NCBI GenBank assembly: GCA_036567985.1 | Contig: DATCTK010000018.1 | Coordinates: 1 to 44,096 of the forward strand | DNA from: SZUA-229 sp036567985 | GTDB taxonomy: Bacteria; Pseudomonadota; Gammaproteobacteria; SZUA-229 | Direction of reading: 5' to 3' | DNA length: 44,096 bases | Notes under the pieces: generated by a model | What the model saw: only the letters and a program-made list of their open reading frames with translations | The model's database searches: none | Told to the model about the DNA's origin: nothing | In this document: positions 1 through 7,749 of the stretch, one piece after another | Numbering within the stretch: the stretch's first letter is position 1 | Layout: each line of letters opens with the position of its first letter | Made by a program: the position numbers and the translations under genes

Positions 1-540
1 CACTATTTCCAGCGGCAGGTTCAGGTCATGCACCATTTTTTTTACCAGCAGCAGCTGCTGAAAGTCCTTTTCACCGAAATAGGCCCGTGTCGGCTGCACC
101 AGGTTAAACAGCTTGGCTACCACCGTGGCCACACCGTCGAAGTGCCCGGGTCGGCAGGCACCTTCCAGGGTCTCGGTGACGCCCGGCACACAGACCCGGG
201 TAATCTGCTGCTGGCCATCGGGGTAGATGGTCTGCTCATCGGGCAGAAACAGCAGATCCACCCCGGCGGCACTGAGCTGCTGCTGGTCGCGCTGCAGGTC
301 TTCAGGGTAGGCGGCGAGGTCGCTGGCCTGGTTAAACTGCAATGGATTAACAAAGATACTCACCACCACCCGATCGCACTGCTGCTGCGCCTGCCTCACC
401 AGCGTGAGATGACCTTCGTGCAGATAGCCCATGGTGGGCACAAAGCCAATGCTTTCGCCCTGCTCCCGCCACTGGCTTAACTGACTGCGCAGCAGGTCGA
501 TTCGGCTGGCTACTCGCATCACCTTATGCAGATCGGACAT
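1..540 (-). CDS. panC: Pantoate--beta-alanine ligase, 3' end missing
   Basis: PanC condenses pantoate with beta-alanine using ATP, the last step of pantothenate (vitamin B5) synthesis in the cytoplasm. The 180 codons present read MSDLHKVMRVASRIDLL, then VPTMGYLHEGHLTLV, whose MGxLHxGH is the HIGH-type ATP-binding motif of this nucleotidyltransferase family. Further on come FVNPLQFN and RPGHFDGVATVV, both conserved in PanC. The gene runs off the left edge after the LEIV stretch, so roughly the last third (family length about 280 residues) is not visible. Its ATG shares one base with the panB stop (TAATG), indicating translational coupling at the end of a pcnB-folK-kinase-panB-panC operon. Identification is secure. 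Confidence 0.95.
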   Translation of the reverse strand, partial: MSDLHKVMRVASRIDLLRSQLSQWREQGESIGFVPTMGYLHEGHLTLVRQAQQQCDRVVVSIFVNPLQFNQASDLAAYPEDLQRDQQQLSAAGVDLLFLPDEQTIYPDGQQQITRVCVPGVTETLEGACRPGHFDGVATVVAKLFNLVQPTRAYFGEKDFQQLLLVKKMVHDLNLPLEIV

Positions 541-1355
541 TATTTAAAACTGTGCTGGGCATCGGGGAAAACACCCTGCTTTACTTCGTTAACATACTGC
601 TCGACTGCCTGCTGGATACTGCCGGCCTGCTGCATATAGTTTTTTGAAAAACGTGGAATATGCCCGGCGGAAATCCCCAGAATATCGTACAGCACCAGAA
701 TCTGGCCGTCGGTGTCCGCTCCTGCACCTATGCCGATCACCGGGATATTTGCCTGTTCTGTCACCTGCTTCGCCAGGCCGGCGGGCACGCACTCCAGCAA
801 TAACAGATCGGCGCCGGCCTGTTCCAGCACCTGCGCATCATTGAGCATTTTTTCCGCCGCATCCGCATCACGCCCCTGCACCCGGTAACCGCCCAGCTTA
901 TGCACCCGCTGTGGTTGCAGGCCGAGGTGAGCGCACACCGGAATACCCAGCCGGGTCAGGGTTTCCACCAGCTCACGCTGATCCGCGCCACCTTCCAGCT
1001 TGACCATATTGGCCCCGGCTTCTTTCATAAAGCGGCCGGCATTCTGCACCGCCTGGTCGGTGGTGGCATCGGACAGAAACGGCATATCCAGAATCAGCAG
1101 CGCACGCTGCAGACCCCGCGACACCGCCTTGCCGTGATAAATCATCTCCTCCATGCTCACCGGAATGGTGGAATCCAGCCCCTGGATTACCATGCCCAGC
1201 GAGTCACCCACCAGCACAATATCCACGCCGTTCTGCTCCAGCAACTGGGCAAAACTCACGTCATAGGCGGTCAGGCAGGCGATTTTCTCACCCCGTGCCT
1301 TCATCTCACGCAGCGTGTTGACGGTGATTCGGGAGGGTGCGGAATGTGAACTCAT
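540..1355 (-). CDS. panB: 3-methyl-2-oxobutanoate hydroxymethyltransferase
   Basis: PanB transfers a hydroxymethyl group from methylene-tetrahydrofolate to 2-oxoisovalerate to make ketopantoate, the committed step toward pantothenate and coenzyme A. The 271-residue length is normal for this TIM-barrel enzyme. Visible signatures are VGDSLGMV (about 49-56, with the metal-binding Asp), LDMPF (89-93), MVKLEGG (117-123), CAHLGLQPQ and IGIGAG near the C-terminus. It lies 12 bases or so behind the deoxynucleoside kinase and overlaps panC by one base, so it is an internal operon gene. Folate genes upstream (folK) fit its folate cofactor requirement. Nothing odd is seen. Confidence 0.97.
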   Translation of the reverse strand: MSSHSAPSRITVNTLREMKARGEKIACLTAYDVSFAQLLEQNGVDIVLVGDSLGMVIQGLDSTIPVSMEEMIYHGKAVSRGLQRALLILDMPFLSDATTDQAVQNAGRFMKEAGANMVKLEGGADQRELVETLTRLGIPVCAHLGLQPQRVHKLGGYRVQGRDADAAEKMLNDAQVLEQAGADLLLLECVPAGLAKQVTEQANIPVIGIGAGADTDGQILVLYDILGISAGHIPRFSKNYMQQAGSIQQAVEQYVNEVKQGVFPDAQHSFK

Positions 1356-1367
1356 AAGCAGGCCGTT

Positions 1368-2066
1368 TTAAATAAGTACCGGGTTGGGATTATAGTAGTG
1401 TCGACCACTGCGTACCGATTTCAGCTGTTGCAACAGTTGCTGGTAATCATAGTCGTTATTGGCAAAGTCGATTTCAGTGGCATTTACAATCAGCAGGGGC
1501 GCGTCATTGTAGTGATAGAAAAAATTCACATAGGCATCGGACAGCCGTTGTAAATAAGCCGCCTCGATAAACCGCTCATGGGACAGGCCACGGTTTTCAA
1601 TGCGCTGTAACAATACGTCAACCGGTGCCTGCAGATAGACCACCAGATCCGGCACAGGCACATCAATCGTCAGCTGGTCATATACCTGTTCGTACAATGA
1701 CAGCTCGTCATCATTCAGGGTCAGCTCGGCAAACAGCCGGTCCTTTTCCATAAGGAAATCCGCTATGCGCACCGGGTTAAACATATCACCCTGACGTATC
1801 TCCTGCATCTGACGTGCCCGTTGCAACAGGAAAAACAGCTGGGTTGACAGTGCAGCCGCCCGGGGGTTTTCATAAAACTTCGACATAAACGGATTTTCCG
1901 CCGCCGCTTCCAGCAGAATTTCACTGCCGAAACTCTTTGCCAGTTTCTTTGCCAGGGTGGTTTTACCCACACCGATCGGCCCTTCCACCACAATAAAGCG
2001 CGGCTCGCCGCTGCTTGAGTCAGCCCGGGATTTTTTCTGCGAATTTATCTTGTCAGCATCAATCAT
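1368..2066 (-). CDS. Deoxynucleoside kinase (dNK/dCK family)
   Basis: This is a deoxyadenosine/deoxyguanosine-type kinase that phosphorylates salvaged deoxynucleosides to monophosphates. The Walker A loop EGPIGVGKTT sits near residues 28-37. It is followed by a conserved LLEAAAENPFM segment, a QLFFLLQRARQ helix, and the family's later ENRGLSHE region close to the lid Arg residues. I chose the ATG at 2066 (MIDADKINS, 232 residues) because GGTGAG stands a few bases upstream; a GTG at 2075 is also in frame but has no ribosome-binding site. From 2066 it overlaps folK by 8 bases. A kinase of this family between folK and panB is a recurrent gammaproteobacterial arrangement. Which deoxynucleoside it prefers cannot be read from sequence. 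Confidence 0.88.
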   Translation of the reverse strand: MIDADKINSQKKSRADSSSGEPRFIVVEGPIGVGKTTLAKKLAKSFGSEILLEAAAENPFMSKFYENPRAAALSTQLFFLLQRARQMQEIRQGDMFNPVRIADFLMEKDRLFAELTLNDDELSLYEQVYDQLTIDVPVPDLVVYLQAPVDVLLQRIENRGLSHERFIEAAYLQRLSDAYVNFFYHYNDAPLLIVNATEIDFANNDYDYQQLLQQLKSVRSGRHYYNPNPVLI

Positions 2067-2556
2067 TAAACTCACCGATTTTTTTCAGCGGCTGATCCTG
2101 CACTGCCTGCAACAGGGTCTGCAGCTCGGCCTGCGCAGGAATACGCAGCTGTGGGGCGATCTGCTGCAATGGCTCTAATACAAAGCGCCGTTTATGTATT
2201 TCTGCATGGGGCAGATTGAGCGACTCAGAACTGAGTTGCAGATCACCGTACAGCAGTATATCCAGGTCAATCGTACGCGCGCCCCAGCGTTTGTCACGTA
2301 CCCGCCCCTGGGCATCTTCAATGCGCTGTAACTGTTCCAACAGCTGCTCTGCATCCAGTGTGGTGTCAATCGCAATCACCGCATTCAGGTAATCATTCTG
2401 CGGTTCATTATCCAGCGTCATTGCCGGGCTCTGGTAAATCGACGAACTCTGTTTAATCTGTGTATCGGGCAGCTCTGCAATCGCCGCCCTTGCCTGGTTT
2501 AACTGCTGCTGCGGATCACTCAGGTTACTGCCCAGGCCGATATAAGCCAGTGTCAT
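2059..2556 (-). CDS. folK: 6-hydroxymethyl-7,8-dihydropterin pyrophosphokinase
   Basis: FolK (HPPK) transfers pyrophosphate from ATP to 6-hydroxymethyl-dihydropterin in folate synthesis. The 165-residue protein opens with AYIGLGSNLSDP, the standard HPPK N-terminus. It carries the signature RVRDKRWGARTIDLDILL at about 85-102, including the two Mg-binding Asp residues of DLD and the Arg/Trp pair that closes the loop over ATP. Its ATG overlaps the pcnB stop by four bases (ATGA), and its own stop overlaps the downstream kinase, so translation of these three genes is coupled. Pterin for this enzyme could come from folE2 elsewhere in the window. Confidence is high. Confidence 0.97.
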   Translation of the reverse strand: MTLAYIGLGSNLSDPQQQLNQARAAIAELPDTQIKQSSSIYQSPAMTLDNEPQNDYLNAVIAIDTTLDAEQLLEQLQRIEDAQGRVRDKRWGARTIDLDILLYGDLQLSSESLNLPHAEIHKRRFVLEPLQQIAPQLRIPAQAELQTLLQAVQDQPLKKIGEFND

Positions 2557-3842
2557 GGGGCTTTTTTCTTGCCACCACGGGCTTTTTTGGCAGACTTCAC
2601 CCGCGCAGGTTTAAGCAGTTTTTCCTGCACGCTGGCATCCAATGTCTGCAGGCGTGTCCACCATTCACAGCTGTCATCGGTAATTTCACCGGCCTGGCTG
2701 CGAATACACATAAAATCATAAGCGGCGCGGAATTTTTTATGTCCCAGCAACCCCTGTGCACGACGCCCGTGACGGTTTTTAAAGCGATGTTGCAAATGCC
2801 AGATATCCCGCGCCACCATGCTGAAGCGCTTGGGAATGGAGATCGTGCGAATCTGCTTTGACAGCACCATTGAACTGGCATTCTGCATCGCAATCGACAG
2901 CGGTTCACCCGCAGCCACCAGTTCATCCGCCAGATCGCTGACCGGTCGCCATAGCATGGCGGCAAATAAAAACGCGGGGGTCACCGGCTTGTCCTGGTTA
3001 ATGCGCTCATCGGTGCTGTGCAGACACAGTTCGATAAAACGGGCAAAACCCTCATCACCCTGTTTAAGCTGCTGATCGGTCTGTTTGAATAAGTATTGCA
3101 GCAGGTCATAGTGGCGCAGCAGGCGCAGTGATTCATTCGCCTTGCCGGAGTGAAACAGCTTGAGCACTTCATCGAACAGGCGTGCCGGCGGAATATCCCC
3201 CAGCAGATGCCCCAGCTGGTAAATCGGTTTTTCCGACTCCGGGTGAATGCTAAAGCCCAGCTTGGCGGCAAAGCGAATCGCCCGCAACATGCGCACCGGG
3301 TCTTCACGGTAACGGGTTTCCGGGTCGCCGATTAAACGCAGCACACGGTTTTTAACATCCTCCATGCCGGAGGTGTAATCAATTATGGAGAAGTCGGCGA
3401 TGTCGTAATAGAGTGCATTGACGGTGAAATCACGGCGCCAGACGTCATCCTCGATCTGACCGTAGACATTGTCCCTTAGAATACGCCCGCTGTCATTGTG
3501 CTCACGATCCGGCTCATCAATGTCGTCGATTTCGTCCTGGCTGGCGCGGAAAGTGGCCACCTCGATAATTTCACGGCCAAAAAACACATGGGCCAGGCGA
3601 AAGCGACGGCCGATCAGGCGGCTGTTGCTGAACAGCTTTTTGACCTCTTCCGGGTGCGCATCGGTGGCCACATCGAAGTCTTTGGGGGCGTGCCCCAGCA
3701 GCAGATCGCGCACCCCGCCGCCCACCAGCATGGCGCGATAACCGGCTTTATGCAGGCGATACAGCACCTTTAATGCATAGTCATCGATATTGTCTCTTGA
3801 AACGGCGTGTTCGGGACGGGGAATAATAGTGGGCTGGGTCAT
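2553..3842 (-). CDS. pcnB: Poly(A) polymerase I
   Basis: PcnB adds 3' poly(A) tails to RNA and thereby promotes decay by exonucleases. The 429-residue protein has the class II nucleotidyltransferase head: MLVGGGVRDLLLG at about 38-50, and KDFDVAT at 54-60 supplying the catalytic Asp pair. RRFRLAHV and the VRMLRAIRFAAKLGFSI RNA-binding segment follow. The FTVNALYYD motif also fits the PcnB/CCA family. The long, Lys-rich tail (KSAKKARGGKKKAP) is typical of poly(A) polymerase and argues against a CCA-adding enzyme. It is first in the operon leading to panC; the 180-base gap upstream holds a TATAAT and a large palindrome. Confidence 0.95.
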   Translation of the reverse strand: MTQPTIIPRPEHAVSRDNIDDYALKVLYRLHKAGYRAMLVGGGVRDLLLGHAPKDFDVATDAHPEEVKKLFSNSRLIGRRFRLAHVFFGREIIEVATFRASQDEIDDIDEPDREHNDSGRILRDNVYGQIEDDVWRRDFTVNALYYDIADFSIIDYTSGMEDVKNRVLRLIGDPETRYREDPVRMLRAIRFAAKLGFSIHPESEKPIYQLGHLLGDIPPARLFDEVLKLFHSGKANESLRLLRHYDLLQYLFKQTDQQLKQGDEGFARFIELCLHSTDERINQDKPVTPAFLFAAMLWRPVSDLADELVAAGEPLSIAMQNASSMVLSKQIRTISIPKRFSMVARDIWHLQHRFKNRHGRRAQGLLGHKKFRAAYDFMCIRSQAGEITDDSCEWWTRLQTLDASVQEKLLKPARVKSAKKARGGKKKAP

Positions 3843-3876
3843 CTAGAAGTTGATATGTCTTTGATTTATCTGGCTG

Positions 3877-3882
3877 ATTATA
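3877..3882 (-). promoter_or_regulatory. Candidate -10 box for the pcnB operon
   Basis: On the minus strand a perfect TATAAT stands about 35 bases before the pcnB ATG. No convincing -35 box is seen 16-18 bases further upstream (best is TTCCTG), so this is a weak call resting on the -10 match and position alone. Confidence 0.35.
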
Positions 3883-3941
3883 ACCCGCAGATAGTAGCAC
3901 AGGAAGGCAAAAGGCATAAGCCTGCAGCGGCCTTTATATTG

Positions 3942-3975
3942 GCAGGCGTTACAGTAAAGTTACTGTAACGCCTGC
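3942..3975. repeat. Perfect 16-bp inverted repeat between amtB and pcnB
   Basis: The arm GCAGGCGTTACAGTAA is followed by two bases (AG) and its exact reverse complement. It lies behind the amtB stop (4023) and ahead of pcnB. No T-run follows on the minus strand, so it is not a classical intrinsic terminator, although a hairpin this strong could still end amtB transcripts or block 3' exonucleases. An operator for a dimeric regulator is the alternative. Confidence 0.7.
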
Positions 3976-4022
3976 ATGAAGTCGGTCTTCTGTACTGTAT
4001 AAACCTGTTTCAGTCAGCTAGC

Positions 4023-5339
4023 TTACAGGTCATAGCCACGCTCTTCATGACAGACGATGTCCAGGCCTTCCAGCTCCTGCTCGTCGCTAACGCGCAGCCC
4101 AACCATCGCCTCAACCAGCTTGAGAATACCCCAGGTCACCACTGCGGTGAAAACAATGGTGGCGAGCACGCCAATTAACTGCACCTTGAACTGCCCGCCC
4201 ATGCTGTCAATGCCATCGGCAAAACCATAGCCGCTGAAAACGCCCAGGCTGGTGGCCGAAAAGACACCCGCCAGCAGGGTGCCCAGAATGCCGCCAACGC
4301 CGTGCACCGGGAACACGTCCAGTGAGTCGTCAATTTTCAGCACCCGTTGCAGATACTGGGTTGCAGTAAAGCAGACAGCACCCGCCAGCAGGCCAATAAT
4401 CAGAGCACCACCCGGCCCAACAAAGCCCGATGCCGGGGTAATGGTACCCAGGCCGGCAACCATACCGGTCACCAGGCCCAGTGCGCTGGGTTTGCCAAAG
4501 CGCAGCCATTCGATAAACATCCAGGTCATGGCACCGGTGGCAGCAGAAATATGCGTGACCAGTATCGCCATAGCGGCATCACCATTGGCGGCCAGCGCAC
4601 TGCCGCCGTTAAAGCCGAACCAGCCAACCCAGAGCATACCCGCACCGGCAATGGTCATGGTCATATTATGTGGCGGCATGGCGGTGGTTGGAAAGCCGCG
4701 CCTTGGACCCAGCACTATCGCTGCGACCAGGGCTGCGACACCCGCAGTGATATGCACCACTGTGCCACCGGCAAAGTCATACAGCCCCATTTGCGCCAGC
4801 CAGCCACCACCCCATACCCAATGGGTAACAGGCACATACACCAGCAGCAGCCAGATTAGACTGAACAGCAGCATGGCGGAAAACTTCATGCGCTCGGCAA
4901 AACCGCCAACGATCAGCGCAGGGGTGATAATGGCAAAGGTCATCTGAAACATCATAAACAGGGATTCCGGGATGCCGCCGGATAAGGTGTCACGTTCAAC
5001 ACCGGACAACATCACGCGACTGAAATCACCAATCCAGGCATTACCTTCGCCAAATGCCATGCTGTAACCCACTACAAACCACACAATGGATGCCATGGCG
5101 GCGATAGAAAAACACTGCATTAATACCGACAGCACATTTCGCGCACGCACCAGACCCGCATAAAACATCGCCAGCCCCGGCAAGGTCATAAACAGCACCA
5201 GCGCGGTTGCGCTCATGATCCAGGCGGTATCCGCCGTGTTAAGCTGGTCTGCCTGTGCAGTGACTGGAAGCAGGCAAAGCACCGCCGCCAGGCCCGCAAA
5301 CTTGTTTATTATCGATTTCATTTTCTTATTATTCTCCAT
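4023..5339 (-). CDS. amtB: Ammonium transporter AmtB
   Basis: AmtB conducts ammonium across the inner membrane. The 438-residue protein begins with a cleavable signal (about residues 7-30, ending VTAQA), as in other AmtB proteins, followed by eleven predicted membrane segments. Conserved pieces include MFYAGLVRARNVLSVLMQC, VWGGGWLAQMGLYDFAGGTVVHITAG and DVFPVHGVGGILG. The His residues in VVH and PVHG form the twin-His pore. Start is the ATG at 5339; an internal Met at residue 7 (MKSIINKF) is equally plausible. It lies 37 bases behind glnK, the standard operon in which GlnK docks on AmtB and blocks it when nitrogen is plentiful. Confidence 0.97.
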   Translation of the reverse strand: MENNKKMKSIINKFAGLAAVLCLLPVTAQADQLNTADTAWIMSATALVLFMTLPGLAMFYAGLVRARNVLSVLMQCFSIAAMASIVWFVVGYSMAFGEGNAWIGDFSRVMLSGVERDTLSGGIPESLFMMFQMTFAIITPALIVGGFAERMKFSAMLLFSLIWLLLVYVPVTHWVWGGGWLAQMGLYDFAGGTVVHITAGVAALVAAIVLGPRRGFPTTAMPPHNMTMTIAGAGMLWVGWFGFNGGSALAANGDAAMAILVTHISAATGAMTWMFIEWLRFGKPSALGLVTGMVAGLGTITPASGFVGPGGALIIGLLAGAVCFTATQYLQRVLKIDDSLDVFPVHGVGGILGTLLAGVFSATSLGVFSGYGFADGIDSMGGQFKVQLIGVLATIVFTAVVTWGILKLVEAMVGLRVSDEQELEGLDIVCHEERGYDL

Positions 5340-5376
5340 CTACGCCTCACCCTATCAGTGAGTGCAGGCTATCGGT

Positions 5377-5715
5377 CTAGAGTGCTTCTTCACCTGACTC
5401 ACCGGTGCGGATACGTATCACCTGCTCCAGCTCGGAGACAAAAATTTTGCCATCGCCAATTTTGCCGGTATTGGCCGCATCACGGATGGTGTCGATCACC
5501 TGCTCGGCCATGGAGGCCTTTACCGCGATTTCCAGTTTGATTTTAGGCAGGAAATCAACCACGTACTCGGCACCACGATAAAGCTCGGTATGGCCTTTCT
5601 GGCGCCCGAAGCCCTTCACTTCCACCACGGTTATACCCTGCACACCAATTTGCGATAGCGCTTCACGCACATCATCCAGTTTAAACGGCTTAATGATTGC
5701 GGTTATTAATTTCAT
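5377..5715 (-). CDS. glnK: P-II nitrogen regulatory protein GlnK
   Basis: This 112-residue trimeric P-II protein reports nitrogen status (2-oxoglutarate, ATP/ADP) and controls AmtB. The T-loop reads ELYRGAEYVVDFLPK, with the uridylylated Tyr at position 51. The P-II C-terminal signature TGKIGDGKIFV and the ADP/ATP-binding KGFGRQKGH loop are present. Linkage to amtB, 37 bases downstream, makes GlnK a better name than GlnB. The 150 bases upstream contain several GCAC/GTGC words but no clear sigma-54 promoter (GG...GC spacing fails), so the usual NtrC control is not evident from sequence. Confidence 0.95.
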   Translation of the reverse strand: MKLITAIIKPFKLDDVREALSQIGVQGITVVEVKGFGRQKGHTELYRGAEYVVDFLPKIKLEIAVKASMAEQVIDTIRDAANTGKIGDGKIFVSELEQVIRIRTGESGEEAL

Positions 5716-5867
5716 AAACAGCCCTTTTTCTCAGTCATAAATAATGAATCAAACAGCTTTAATTATTGCACTATGTGCGGAATCGCGCACCATTTTATCA
5801 GCCACGGATGATTACCGCAGAATGATCGAAGATTCCCGGGAACAGATGAAGGGTCGGGCAATGGGCC

Positions 5868-6533
5868 TCAGAAATGATAAGCCAGGCCGAGCTGCAGCAG
5901 GTGCAGGTCGTTCTCAAGCTCAAGGTTGGTGAAAGCGAACTCCGCCAGGTGGGTTTCCAGCCCCAGTTTAATTTCCAGGCTCGAGGTCAGTCCATAGCTG
6001 ACACCTATGCCCAGCAGGGTTGCCGAAGTGGTGTCCGACAGAGTTTCAACCCGGCTTGTTTCCGCATCCACCGGGTCAGTGACCGACGCATCGTATACGA
6101 GCTGGGTATAATCCATATCCCATATTGCCACACCCAGCCGTGCATTAAACGCCCAGCCACCATTCACTGGCCAGACACCAACCAGGGCAGCGTACAGATA
6201 GCTGGTTTCAGTTTCTTCCAGCGCCCGCTCAGTAGCGCTGATTGCACGGTACTCGCCTTTCACCTTATCATTTCTGACAAACCCTGCTTCCAGTGCCATA
6301 TCACGGCTTAATTTGTAACCCGCCAGCAATGACACAGAACTTGCCACCTCATCTGGTAGGGCAAGGTTTTTCTCACTGTCGATGCCCACGTCTGGGTACA
6401 GGGTGCTGTCGACCAGGCGGAATTCACCGGATTGATCCAGCGCACCCAGGTTCACGCCCAGGTAAAAATCACTGGCACAGGCCCATGGGCTGCACAGCAG
6501 AAAAAATGGTAGTAACAGTCTAGATAAACGCAT
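5868..6533 (-). CDS. Small outer-membrane beta-barrel protein
   Basis: A 221-residue exported protein of unassigned function. It has a signal peptide (MRLSRLLLPFFLLCSPWACA), then an alternating hydrophobic pattern rich in Gly and aromatics: FYLGVNLGALDQSG, SVSLLAGYKLSRDMALEAGFV, WAFNARLGVAIWDMDY, ATLLGIGVSYGLTSSLEIKLGLE. It ends LGLAYHF, with the terminal Phe expected by the BAM insertion machinery. This looks like an eight-stranded OmpA/OmpW-like barrel. It is a single gene; the next gene upstream is divergent beyond 450 bases. The specific ligand or role cannot be read from sequence. Confidence 0.72.
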   Translation of the reverse strand: MRLSRLLLPFFLLCSPWACASDFYLGVNLGALDQSGEFRLVDSTLYPDVGIDSEKNLALPDEVASSVSLLAGYKLSRDMALEAGFVRNDKVKGEYRAISATERALEETETSYLYAALVGVWPVNGGWAFNARLGVAIWDMDYTQLVYDASVTDPVDAETSRVETLSDTTSATLLGIGVSYGLTSSLEIKLGLETHLAEFAFTNLELENDLHLLQLGLAYHF

Positions 6534-6982
6534 TATGCAGAGGGTCCCTGTTCAATATGCCCGCCAATGTCACTAGCATGCGGCGGATGAAGTCCTGTAA
6601 GCTTTCAAGCTGGGTCATAAACTGATCGATTATGTGAGTTGTACGCGCGACAAAGACAGATCAGAGCGCAACTCATATGCTTACAGGTTATCGCTGGATA
6701 AGTATCAATAATAACCCTGTACTAATCCATATGAAATATTATAACGTGATTGAAGTTTTATCTGCCAAATCCTGCAAATCGCAGCAGAAATGAGAATGTA
6801 ATCACATTTCCAGCGGCAGCATTCTATGTTTCAAGCATTTTACTGATTTAATCAGCCATTGAAATTCAAAAACAACTACAATTCGACATCAGATAGTGAA
6901 TAGACAATGCGGGTAATACAGCTGTTACGCTACTCGCTAAATAAGCGCTATTACCCGTTCTAGCAATTTTTCGGAGAGACCC
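6534..6982. other. 450-base divergent intergenic region
   Basis: No coding potential is evident. The region is AT-rich between 6700 and 6900 and separates the barrel gene (minus) from the thioredoxin gene (plus), so it must hold both promoters. The string ATGTAATCACAT near 6797-6808 resembles part of a CRP/FNR-type site but lacks a full consensus. The only strong structure is the inverted repeat listed next. Confidence 0.5.
6910..6957 (+). promoter_or_regulatory. Nested stem-loop in the leader of the thioredoxin gene
   Basis: CGGGTAATA (6910-6918) pairs exactly with TATTACCCG (6949-6957), enclosing a second hairpin, CGCT-AAATA-AGCG (6935-6947). The structure ends 25 bases before the ATG at 6983, just ahead of the CGGAGAG ribosome-binding site. 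It could be a leader RNA structure or a protein-binding site. Confidence 0.4.
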
Positions 6983-7465
6983 ATGCGCAAGGCTTTGCAT
7001 TTTCTATTTATCACACTGGTGCTACTGGTTGGCACTAGCACCGCAGCCAACGCACAACAGGCACCGGCCTTCAGCCTGGCCAGCGACAACGGTGACATCA
7101 GCCTGAACCAGTACCGAAACAAAATTGTTTACGTAGACTTCTGGGCCTCCTGGTGTAAGCCCTGCCGTGAATCATTCTCGTTTATGAACGAGATGCAGAA
7201 AAAATATGCCGGCAAGGGCCTGCAGATTATTGCCATCAACCTCGATGATCAGCGCTCTGCTGCCGATGCATTTTTGAGCAAATACCCTGCACAATTTAAA
7301 ATCGCCTATGACCCAGAGGGCAAGACACCGGCGGCCTACGGTGTAAAAGTCATGCCCACCTCGTATCTGCTGGATCGCAAGGGCAATATTATTTTCACCC
7401 ATAAGGGCTTTAAGCATAACCAGAGCGGCGAGCTGGAACAGCTTATTGCCCAGGCACTTAAATAG
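6983..7465 (+). CDS. Exported TlpA/ResA-type thioredoxin
   Basis: A periplasmic thiol-disulfide protein of 160 residues. A signal peptide (cleavage likely after ANA at 24) precedes a thioredoxin fold: FWASWCKPCRES holds the catalytic WCxxC at 57-61, and VMPTSYLLD the cis-Pro at about 125. The start has a good CGGAGAG ribosome-binding site. WCKPC rather than WCGPC is common in the TlpA/ResA group, which usually reduces specific periplasmic disulfides. It is the first of four same-strand genes (thioredoxin, DUF4266, DUF3570, ApbE); the following lipoprotein has a Cys-x-Cys tail and is the obvious candidate substrate, by inference. Confidence 0.88.
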   Translation: MRKALHFLFITLVLLVGTSTAANAQQAPAFSLASDNGDISLNQYRNKIVYVDFWASWCKPCRESFSFMNEMQKKYAGKGLQIIAINLDDQRSAADAFLSKYPAQFKIAYDPEGKTPAAYGVKVMPTSYLLDRKGNIIFTHKGFKHNQSGELEQLIAQALK

Positions 7466-7493
7466 TCGTAAAACACACAGGATGTGCAATAAA

Positions 7494-7736
7494 ATGAAGG
7501 CGGTTTTTTACCTGATGCTATTCACTACCCTGACCGGCTGTTCCTTTTATCAGTCAGCCAGCCAGGCATTCTCAAGCGAAAAAGTAGAAGCCTGGGAACG
7601 GGGCGTGCTGGCACGCGACGATATGCAGCTTGATGCTGATCCGGTACGCACATTTTCAGATGAGCACATTTATTTCAGCAAGGAAGCCTCAACCGGTGGC
7701 CGTGGTGTAGGCGGTGGCGGTTGTGGTTGCAATTAG
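7494..7736 (+). CDS. DUF4266 lipoprotein with Gly-rich CGCN tail
   Basis: An 80-residue lipoprotein of the DUF4266 family, function unknown. The ATG at 7494 gives a proper lipoprotein signal, MKAVFYLMLFTTLTGCS, with lipidated Cys at 16; an ATG at 7482 is four codons longer. The mature part reads VEAWERGVLARDDMQLD, then DEHIYFSKEAS, and ends in a Gly-rich tail GGRGVGGGGCGCN with Cys at 77 and 79. The WERG...LA..DM..D core and the Gly/Cys tail are the family hallmarks. It sits 28 bases after the thioredoxin and 13 before DUF3570. The paired Cys residues suggest a disulfide, thioether or metal/cofactor role; none is proven. Confidence 0.82.
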   Translation: MKAVFYLMLFTTLTGCSFYQSASQAFSSEKVEAWERGVLARDDMQLDADPVRTFSDEHIYFSKEASTGGRGVGGGGCGCN

Positions 7737-7749
7737 GGCAAGTGTGAAG

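Noticed and set aside
4252..4947. 231-residue plus-strand ORF across amtB
   Set aside because: Antisense frame of the transporter gene; Pro/Ala/Thr-rich with no domain pattern.
5716..5867. Sigma-54 promoter and NtrC site before glnK
   Set aside because: CCGCAC and TGCAA words are present, but the GG/GC spacing is not 10-11 bases and the GCAC/GTGC pair is not separated by seven bases.
5744..5932. 62-residue plus-strand ORF overlapping the barrel gene end
   Set aside because: No family pattern and no good ribosome-binding site; it runs into the 3' end of the minus-strand barrel gene.
7494..7736. RiPP precursor peptide
   Set aside because: The Gly/Cys tail is suggestive, but a lipoprotein signal leads the protein and no radical SAM, cyclase or other maturase gene is adjacent.
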